Below are positions 59,223-64,000 of a DNA stretch of 64,000 nucleotides, one piece after another. Positions within the stretch are counted from its first letter, which is position 1, and every line of letters begins with the position of its first letter. The notes below the pieces were generated by a model, which was not told the origin of the DNA, ran no database searches, and saw nothing but the letters and a program-made list of their open reading frames with translations. Position numbers and translations under genes: made by a program. This DNA comes from Halorientalis sp. LT38 (GTDB taxonomy: Archaea; Halobacteriota; Halobacteria; Halobacteriales; Haloarculaceae), in the NCBI RefSeq assembly GCF_037031225.1, contig NZ_JAYEZN010000001.1, forward strand, positions 3,038,001 to 3,102,000. The letters are read 5' to 3'.

Positions 59223-60074
59223 ATGCTCGACACACCCGATCTGAGCGGACAGACCGCATTTATCACCGGCACGACACGGGGCATCGGTAAGGCCCTGGCC
59301 CTGGAACTCGCAGCGGCAGGCTGTAACATCGTCTCGACGGGCAAGACCGTGGACGACTCCGATTCGGATCTCGAGGGGACGATCCACAAGACCGCCGAGG
59401 AGTGCGCCGAGAAGGGCGTCGACACCCACGCCGTCCAGCTGGACGTCCGCGACGAGGACGCCGTCGAGGCGGCCGTCGAGGAGGCCATCGACGAGATGGG
59501 CGAGATCAACATCGTCATCAACAACGCCAGCGCGATCCAGATGGCCAACGTGGAGTCGATGCCGGCGAACCGCTACGACCTGATGAACGAGGTCAACGTG
59601 CGTGGCACGTACCTCGTCTCGCGAGCGTTCATCGACCACCTGAAGGGCGTCGAGGAGGACGCCTGGATCCTGACGAACGCGCCGCCGGTGAAGGTGGACC
59701 GGTCGCCGGGCAAGGCCGCCTACTCGTGGTCGAAGATGGGGATGTCCTTCATCACGCTCTCGCTGGCCCGGGAACTCGGCAGCGAGGACATCGGCTGTAA
59801 CTCCTTCTGGCCCGTCACGGCCATCGACACCCGGGCGACCCGCTACTTCGGGATGGGCACCGAGGACGACTGGCGCACCCCGCAGATCGTCGCCGACACC
59901 GTCCTCGAGATCCTCTCGCGCGACCCCGCCGAATTCACCGGCGAGGCGGTCTACGACGAGGACCTGCTCCGTGAGGCCGGCGTCACCGACTTCTCCGGGT
60001 ACAACCTGACCGAGGGTGACCCGGCACCGCTGTCGGCGCAGATGTTCGATCCCGACTACGAACGGTCGGCCTGA
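59223..60074 (+). CDS. short-chain dehydrogenase/reductase (HSDL2-like)
   Basis: A 283-residue SDR. The cofactor motif is ITGTTRGIGKALALELA (Thr-Gly-x3-Gly-Ile-Gly) and the active site has Y167 and K171 (AAYSWSK). By my alignment to the HSDL2-type motif NISPP, the catalytic Ser is Ala here (TNAPP). It may be catalytically altered or have a different active-site arrangement. The C-terminal tail binds an unknown substrate (YFGMGTEDDWR). The start at 59223 (MLDTPDLSG) is favoured over the ATG at 59193. Confidence 0.87.
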   Translation: MLDTPDLSGQTAFITGTTRGIGKALALELAAAGCNIVSTGKTVDDSDSDLEGTIHKTAEECAEKGVDTHAVQLDVRDEDAVEAAVEEAIDEMGEINIVINNASAIQMANVESMPANRYDLMNEVNVRGTYLVSRAFIDHLKGVEEDAWILTNAPPVKVDRSPGKAAYSWSKMGMSFITLSLARELGSEDIGCNSFWPVTAIDTRATRYFGMGTEDDWRTPQIVADTVLEILSRDPAEFTGEAVYDEDLLREAGVTDFSGYNLTEGDPAPLSAQMFDPDYERSA

Positions 60075-60178
60075 GACGTCGCGACGGTGGCAGTCGGCCG
60101 ACGCTGACGGGGGCGGACGGGGACGCTCACCGGCCGCGATATGTGGGATTAAGTACGTCGGTTGCACAGGTACACGCA

Positions 60179-60364
60179 ATGGTCGATCCGACATCGGACA
60201 TCGGCGACGACGTATCGGCGGACGACGCGCCCGTCTGTGAGACGTGTGGGGAGGCCGTCGTGGACGAACCGAACCACCGGGTGATCACCTGGATCGAGGA
60301 CGATGGGGTGCAGTCGGCGCACTTCTGCGACGATCGGTGTCGACAGGACTGGGACGGCGAGTAA
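60179..60364 (+). CDS. small zinc-finger protein (DUF7576-like)
   Basis: A 61-residue protein starting MVDPTSDIGDDVSADDAPV with a treble-clef or MYM-like motif: CETCGEAVVDEPNHRV, then HFCDDRCRQDW. Four Cys suffice for one zinc. I recall a haloarchaeal family (DUF7576) of this size. A TATA-like element near 60148-60157 (GGATTAAGTACG) lies about 27 bp before the ATG at 60179, which supports that start over the ATG at 60143. Confidence 0.75.
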   Translation: MVDPTSDIGDDVSADDAPVCETCGEAVVDEPNHRVITWIEDDGVQSAHFCDDRCRQDWDGE

Positions 60365-60454
60365 CGGACTTCTCTCTCTCTGGGGGTGGCTCGGCCCGAC
60401 GCTTTTCGCCGGCGGGACGCTCGCAAAAACAGTGCTCGACGACGCGAACGCGGA

Positions 60455-60889
60455 TTACTCGAATTCGCCGTCCGGAACGTCCGTTTCGGGCTGACTGGCC
60501 ATCTCCAGTCGGTGGTGGGGGAGGAAGTGGGCGAGGTCGGTCGTGGTGACGATGCCGACCGGTTTGCCGTCCTCCGTGACGGGCAACTTCTTCACGCCGT
60601 TGTTGCCCATCCGGTCGCCCGCGTTCTCCACGGTGTCGTCGGGGCGGATGGTGACCACGGGCTCGGACATCAACTGGCCGACGGTGGTCGCAGCGGGATC
60701 TTTCCCCTGCCCGATCGACTTGACGACGTCGTACTCCGTGATGATCCCCTGGATGGGATCCTCACCGATGACGAGCGACCCGACCCCCTCCTCCGCGAAG
60801 ACGCGCGCTACCTCCTCGACGGTCTCGTCTTCCGTGACCGTCTCGACCGGCGCGCTCATGATCTCGCTGACTGGCGTTTCGTCTGCCAT
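60455..60889 (-). CDS. CBS-domain pair protein
   Basis: A 144-residue protein of two CBS domains: ETPVSEIMSAPVETVTEDET starts the first and TTVGQLMSEPVVTIRPDDTV the second, each ending with G-I-I/V-T-x-x-D-x-x (GIITEYDVVK, GIVTTTDLAH). Such Bateman modules bind AMP, ATP or SAM and act as energy sensors or regulators. The start at 60889 (MADETPV) is the better one; the ATG at 60910 adds a short hydrophobic segment. No partner gene is adjacent. Confidence 0.9.
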   Translation of the reverse strand: MADETPVSEIMSAPVETVTEDETVEEVARVFAEEGVGSLVIGEDPIQGIITEYDVVKSIGQGKDPAATTVGQLMSEPVVTIRPDDTVENAGDRMGNNGVKKLPVTEDGKPVGIVTTTDLAHFLPHHRLEMASQPETDVPDGEFE

Positions 60890-61009
60890 ACTGTACGTGA
60901 ACGGAGACACGCCGAACGCTTAAACGTAGCCCTCGGTGCCGGGTTGAGAGACGGCGCCGACCCGGTTAGAGCCGGCACAGCTGGCGACCGCTCGCCGGCA
61001 CCACGGCTC

Positions 61010-61573
61010 TCACCGGTTCAGGCGCTCGCGCATCTCCTCCATCCGCTCCCGGAGCTGCTCGAAGCCCTCGAAGGGCGTGCCGTCGGTTTGCTCCTGCAGT
61101 TTCTTCAGCTGGGCTTCGGTCTGTTCGAGGTAGGAGAGCGTCTGCTCTTCGAGGTCCTCGTGGGCCGACCGGAGCTGGTCGATCTGCTGGTCGACCGACT
61201 CGACGTAGGACTCGGTGGCCGCCTCGGCGTTCTCGAGGCCGGATTCGGTCACCTCGATGGCCTGTTCGCTGGCCTGATCTGTCGCCTCCTCGGCGGCGTC
61301 GAACTGCTCGTCGACGGCCTCGCGGACCTGATCGAAGTTCGCCTCGCCCTCGGGCACCATGCCCTCGATGGCGTCCAGGCTGTTGTGGATGGCCTGCCGG
61401 GTCATCTCGGAGCTGCGCTCCGAGGCCTCGGCGGTCCCCTCGACGCCGCTCAGCATCGCCTCGTTGAGCCGGCCCTGGAACTCGACGGCCTGCTCCATGG
61501 CCTGCTGACTCCGTTCGAGTGCCTGTCGCTGCAGTTCGAAGGCCTGACTGATCGGATTGTCCTCGTTTGCCAT
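61010..61573 (-). CDS. phasin-like coiled-coil protein
   Basis: A 187-residue, almost wholly helical protein. It starts MANEDNPISQAFELQRQALERSQQAM and continues with Gln/Ala/Glu heptads to the end (EEQTLSYLEQTEAQLKKLQEQ). The opening F-E-L-Q-R-Q-A motif is shared with the protein encoded upstream, so they are paralogues. Phasins on polyhydroxyalkanoate granules have this look, but no phaC or phaE gene is in the window, so the name is only a guess. Confidence 0.6.
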   Translation of the reverse strand: MANEDNPISQAFELQRQALERSQQAMEQAVEFQGRLNEAMLSGVEGTAEASERSSEMTRQAIHNSLDAIEGMVPEGEANFDQVREAVDEQFDAAEEATDQASEQAIEVTESGLENAEAATESYVESVDQQIDQLRSAHEDLEEQTLSYLEQTEAQLKKLQEQTDGTPFEGFEQLRERMEEMRERLNR

Positions 61574-61664
61574 GGCTGAAGGTTCTGCGCCCAGCCGTTT
61601 CAAGGTAGTGGGGCGACAGGTTCGGCGTCGCGCAGATCGACTCGAAAGAACGGGCCGGGCTGGC

Positions 61665-62255
61665 TCAGGAAAGCGGCCCGCCGTGGGACGCGAGCAGCGT
61701 GGCCTGCATCGAGCGCAACTCAGACTGGAGCGCCGCGAGCTGTGATCGGAACTCCTCGACCCGTTCTCCGTGCCCCACTGCTTCGTCCGACCGCTCGACG
61801 TACTCGCGCAGGCGGGCCTCGAGGGCTTCGTGTTTGTCGAGCAACGCGCTGATGCGCCTGTTGAGCGCGAGCAACACCGCACGCAGGCCACTCTCGTACC
61901 GATCGAACCCGGCCCTGGCGACGTCGACGAGTTCGTCGCCGACCGTCGCGTTCGCCGCCGCGACCGAATCGAGCGGGTGGTCGACGATCCGACCGGCCGG
62001 CCCCGAGTCGTCGTCGTCCGACGGTGACGTCCCGATAGCGTCGTCGAGCCACGCCGCACCGCTCCGGACGGCGTCCGCGAACAGTTCGACGGCCGCGCCC
62101 TCCGTCGCCACCGCGGCCTCGAGCCCTGCCGTCACCGCGTCGTCGACCCGCCGCTGGCAAACGAGTCCGTTCCAGACCGCCATCCGTCCCTCGCGGACGG
62201 CGTCCCGCTGGAGACCGAAGACCCGATCCATCGCGTCGGTCTCGTGATGTGCCAT
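61665..62255 (-). CDS. coiled-coil protein paralogous to the phasin-like gene
   Basis: A 196-residue helical protein. Near the N-terminus it has VFGLQRDAVREGRMAVWNGL, close in pattern to AFELQRQALERSQQAMEQAV of its neighbour. A middle Asp/Ser loop (SPSDDDDSGPAG) splits two helical halves; the second half is a coiled coil (LLDKHEALEARLREYVERSD). It lies 91 bp upstream of its paralogue on the same strand. The function is not known; granule coating or a pair-forming scaffold is possible. Confidence 0.65.
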   Translation of the reverse strand: MAHHETDAMDRVFGLQRDAVREGRMAVWNGLVCQRRVDDAVTAGLEAAVATEGAAVELFADAVRSGAAWLDDAIGTSPSDDDDSGPAGRIVDHPLDSVAAANATVGDELVDVARAGFDRYESGLRAVLLALNRRISALLDKHEALEARLREYVERSDEAVGHGERVEEFRSQLAALQSELRSMQATLLASHGGPLS

Positions 62256-62310
62256 ACCGTGGCACAGTGGTTCGACACGGATATACCCTCGTTTCGAAAC
62301 GGGGGGCGAG

Positions 62311-63438
62311 TCAGCCGTAGTGGGGTCCGTCGTGGTCGGTGCCGCCGAAGTCGGGGTCGTAGACGGCCTCGTCCTCGGTGCCGAGGACGTCCACCTCGGC
62401 GAGCAGCCCCTTCCGGGCGACCCGGGAGAGCGCGTGGTCGACGAGCTTGATCCGCTCGGGAACCGGCGTGTCCATCTCGCCGATCATACAGCTTCCCGGC
62501 GGGACCTTCATCGTCTGGATGTTCTTGTCGGCGTACGCGCTCAGGTCCTCGTCCTCGGGGAGGCCACCGTCACGGTAGGCCTCGCTCCAGACGTTCCCGA
62601 TGGGGTGGAAGTTGCTGGAGAGGTTCGGGCCCCCGTCGACGAGGAACACCCGGACGCGTTCGCCCTGCTGGACCTCGACGGGGCCGTAGCGGGCGGCCGC
62701 CCAGGCGTACTTCTCCCCGTTCAGGAGGACGTACGTGGGCTGCTCGGCGGCCATGGCCTCGAAGTCGAAGCCGTGGTGGCCCTCCTGGCCGGTGTCCTTG
62801 TCGGTGTACAGCTCGTGCTGGCCGAGGTACAGCTCCCGGTCGACCTCGGGGAGCCCCTGTTTCGGCTCGACCACGATCATCCCGAACATCCCGGCGCTGA
62901 TGTGGTAGTCGAGGTTCGGGACGGCGCAGTGGTAGATGAACGCGCCGGGGTAATTGGCCTGGAACCGCATCGAGTTCTCGCTACCCGGGGAGGCCGTCGT
63001 CGCCACCGCCCCGCCGCCGGTCCCGTAGACCGCGTGGAAGTCGACGTTGTGGGGCATGGCGTTCTCGGGCGCGTTCTCCATGGTGAACTCGACCGTGTCA
63101 CCCTGCCGGACCCGGATCATCGGTCCGGGGATCTGCCCGTCGAAGGTCATGTAGTCGAACGTGACCCCCGGCTCGATCTCCGCCGTGACCTCCTCGACTG
63201 TCAGCGTCACCTCGTGGGTCCGGGGGGACGACCAGTCGACGGGGTCCGGCAGGTCCGTCGGATCCGCGGCCACCCGGTCGGCGTCCGTCTCGGCGGGGCC
63301 GTCGGACTGCTGGGTCAGCGTGTTATTCTCCGTCTCGGTCACCGCCGGCGCCTCGTTCCCGGCACAGCCGGCGACGGTCGCCGCCGCGCCGCTGATCCCG
63401 AGCGCCTGCAGCCACTTTCGCCGCGTTGAATCGAACAT
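62311..63438 (-). CDS. nirK: copper-containing nitrite reductase
   Basis: A 375-residue periplasm-facing nitrite reductase that reduces nitrite to NO in denitrification. A Tat signal (TRRKWLQALG) with a Cys at about 25 (lipobox AGC) starts it. Two cupredoxin domains follow. Type 1 copper ligands are H130, C171, H179 and M184 (MPHNVDFH, HCAVPNLDYHISAGM); type 2 ligands are H135, H170 and H278 (NFHPIG), with the catalytic Asp at 133. The C-terminal part ends in an acidic segment. The family is trimeric. Confidence 0.95.
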   Translation of the reverse strand: MFDSTRRKWLQALGISGAAATVAGCAGNEAPAVTETENNTLTQQSDGPAETDADRVAADPTDLPDPVDWSSPRTHEVTLTVEEVTAEIEPGVTFDYMTFDGQIPGPMIRVRQGDTVEFTMENAPENAMPHNVDFHAVYGTGGGAVATTASPGSENSMRFQANYPGAFIYHCAVPNLDYHISAGMFGMIVVEPKQGLPEVDRELYLGQHELYTDKDTGQEGHHGFDFEAMAAEQPTYVLLNGEKYAWAAARYGPVEVQQGERVRVFLVDGGPNLSSNFHPIGNVWSEAYRDGGLPEDEDLSAYADKNIQTMKVPPGSCMIGEMDTPVPERIKLVDHALSRVARKGLLAEVDVLGTEDEAVYDPDFGGTDHDGPHYG

Positions 63439-63477
63439 TGGGAGTCACCTTACAGATGTGAGTAGCGGGTGACAGGG

Positions 63478-63490
63478 GATAAACAGGGAA
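63478..63490 (-). promoter_or_regulatory. TATA-like element before nirK
   Basis: Reverse strand CTGTTTATCCCC, about 40-50 bp upstream of the nirK ATG at 63438, is the only AT-rich core in this gap close to nirK. A short leader of about 15-20 nt would result. Confidence 0.4.
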
Positions 63491-63566
63491 CCGCGTTCTT
63501 GGCCCGTGAGAAGCTTTCTCGGGGCGTTAGAACATCGTCGAGGATCGCCGAACCGGTTCGGATACC

Positions 63567-63971
63567 TTATAAGCAAAACATGAACGGGTAGACCAGCGCG
63601 ACCCGATCACCGTCGGCCAGCCGGGTGTCGAGCCCGTCCAGCGACTCGTTGAAGCGACCGTTGACCATCACGCGAGCGTACGCGCGAGTCTGCTCACCTT
63701 CCGGGTTCGCGTTCCACTTCCCGGGGAGGTCCTCCTCGACCGGGGCCCAGCCACGAGTCGTCGCCTCGGCCTCCGTCTCGGCGATGAGCATGTCCGCGAC
63801 GTCGTACTCGTCGAAGAAGGCCGCGAGGAACTCCCGGAGGGTGTTCCCGGCGAAGGCGAACTCGAACCGCGGCTCGCCCACCGCCGTCCGGACGTGGCCG
63901 GTACACTTGACGGTCACCGTCGTCTCCGCGGCGTCGGCGTCCGGGCCCTGCTCGGTCGCTGTTCCTGGCAT
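63567..63971 (-). CDS. MoaD/ThiS-like protein beside nirK, without the usual Gly-Gly end
   Basis: A 134-residue protein with a beta-grasp core in the style of MoaD/ThiS: FEFAFAGNTLREFLAAFFDEYD, then YARVMVNGRFNESLDGLDTRLADGDRVALVYP. The N-terminus is longer than MoaD, and there is an insertion with GWAPVEEDLPGKWNANPEG. The C-terminus ends PFMFCL, not the Gly-Gly needed for thiocarboxylation. It lies 128 bp upstream of nirK on the same strand and may share its regulation. I read the start as the ATG at 63971 (MPGTATEQG). Confidence 0.75.
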   Translation of the reverse strand: MPGTATEQGPDADAAETTVTVKCTGHVRTAVGEPRFEFAFAGNTLREFLAAFFDEYDVADMLIAETEAEATTRGWAPVEEDLPGKWNANPEGEQTRAYARVMVNGRFNESLDGLDTRLADGDRVALVYPFMFCL

Positions 63972-64000
63972 GGAACGGGATAACGGCTCCCCCAACCAAA

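Overview
The window is a gene-dense piece of a halophilic archaeal (class Halobacteria) chromosome. Evidence: very high GC, strongly acidic proteins, archaeal information-processing genes (TFE alpha, Trm56, RNase P Rpr2/Rnp4, DGGGP synthase, an archaeal-type SRP RNA), Tat-exported halocyanin and Rieske proteins, and leaderless promoters. Genes sit close together on both strands, with many 1-4 bp overlaps. I see no CRISPR array, transposase or rRNA operon.

Layout: (1) 1-5719, a cytochrome bc-type complex operon (halocyanin, small membrane protein, Rieske, split cytochrome b, two small membrane proteins) with two accessory membrane genes next to it. (2) 5720-6313, a gene-free but structured stretch. 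(3) 6314-13494, endonuclease III, acyl-CoA dehydrogenase, a RIO-like kinase, a Gly/Met-repeat lipoprotein, a truncated aldehyde dehydrogenase pseudogene, a nitrilase-family enzyme, an SRPBCC protein and a WHy-domain secreted protein. (4) 14093-20554, PhoU/AbrB regulator, NAD kinase-like protein, CinA-like protein, the DUF5803/DUF2110/TFE cluster, Trm56 and a membrane-anchored JAMM protein. (5) 20801-30770, epimerase, DUF2797, surface and membrane proteins, histidine kinase, two GT4 glycosyltransferases, the Rnp4/YhbY/MscS cluster, DUF2243 and VOC proteins. (6) 30878-31376, SRP RNA with a hairpin array on its 3' side. (7) 31462-37055, DUF5798, CoA-binding protein, GvpD/KaiC-like ATPase, DGGGP synthase, tRNA-Arg(UCG), and a small island (K+ channel plus Na+/Ca2+ exchanger) bounded by tRNA-tail-like repeats. 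(8) 37096-53160, enoyl-CoA hydratase, DUF4397 protein, TauE, a 1302-residue repeat protein coupled to an MMPL/RND transporter, HdeD, an ABC exporter, an iron-ADH-like protein and a large membrane protein. (9) 53344-64000, hydrolase/dioxygenase pair, deaminase, a tRNA-like locus, Mn catalase, sugar nucleotidyltransferase, SDR, CBS protein, two coiled-coil proteins, copper nitrite reductase and a MoaD-like protein.

The genes suggest an aerobic or denitrifying, oxidative-stress-tolerant haloarchaeon. The bc complex would pass electrons to halocyanin, and NirK could use such electrons for nitrite reduction.

The signal I find most worth following is a repeated architecture downstream of stable RNA genes. 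At tRNA-Arg (34.6 kb) and at a tRNA-like gene (56.4 kb), the gene is followed by an inverted fragment of its own T-arm, then hairpins, then a second direct copy of the T-arm/acceptor tail. At tRNA-Arg a third, diverged copy bounds a 2.2-kb two-gene island. A similar hairpin array lies 3' of the SRP RNA.
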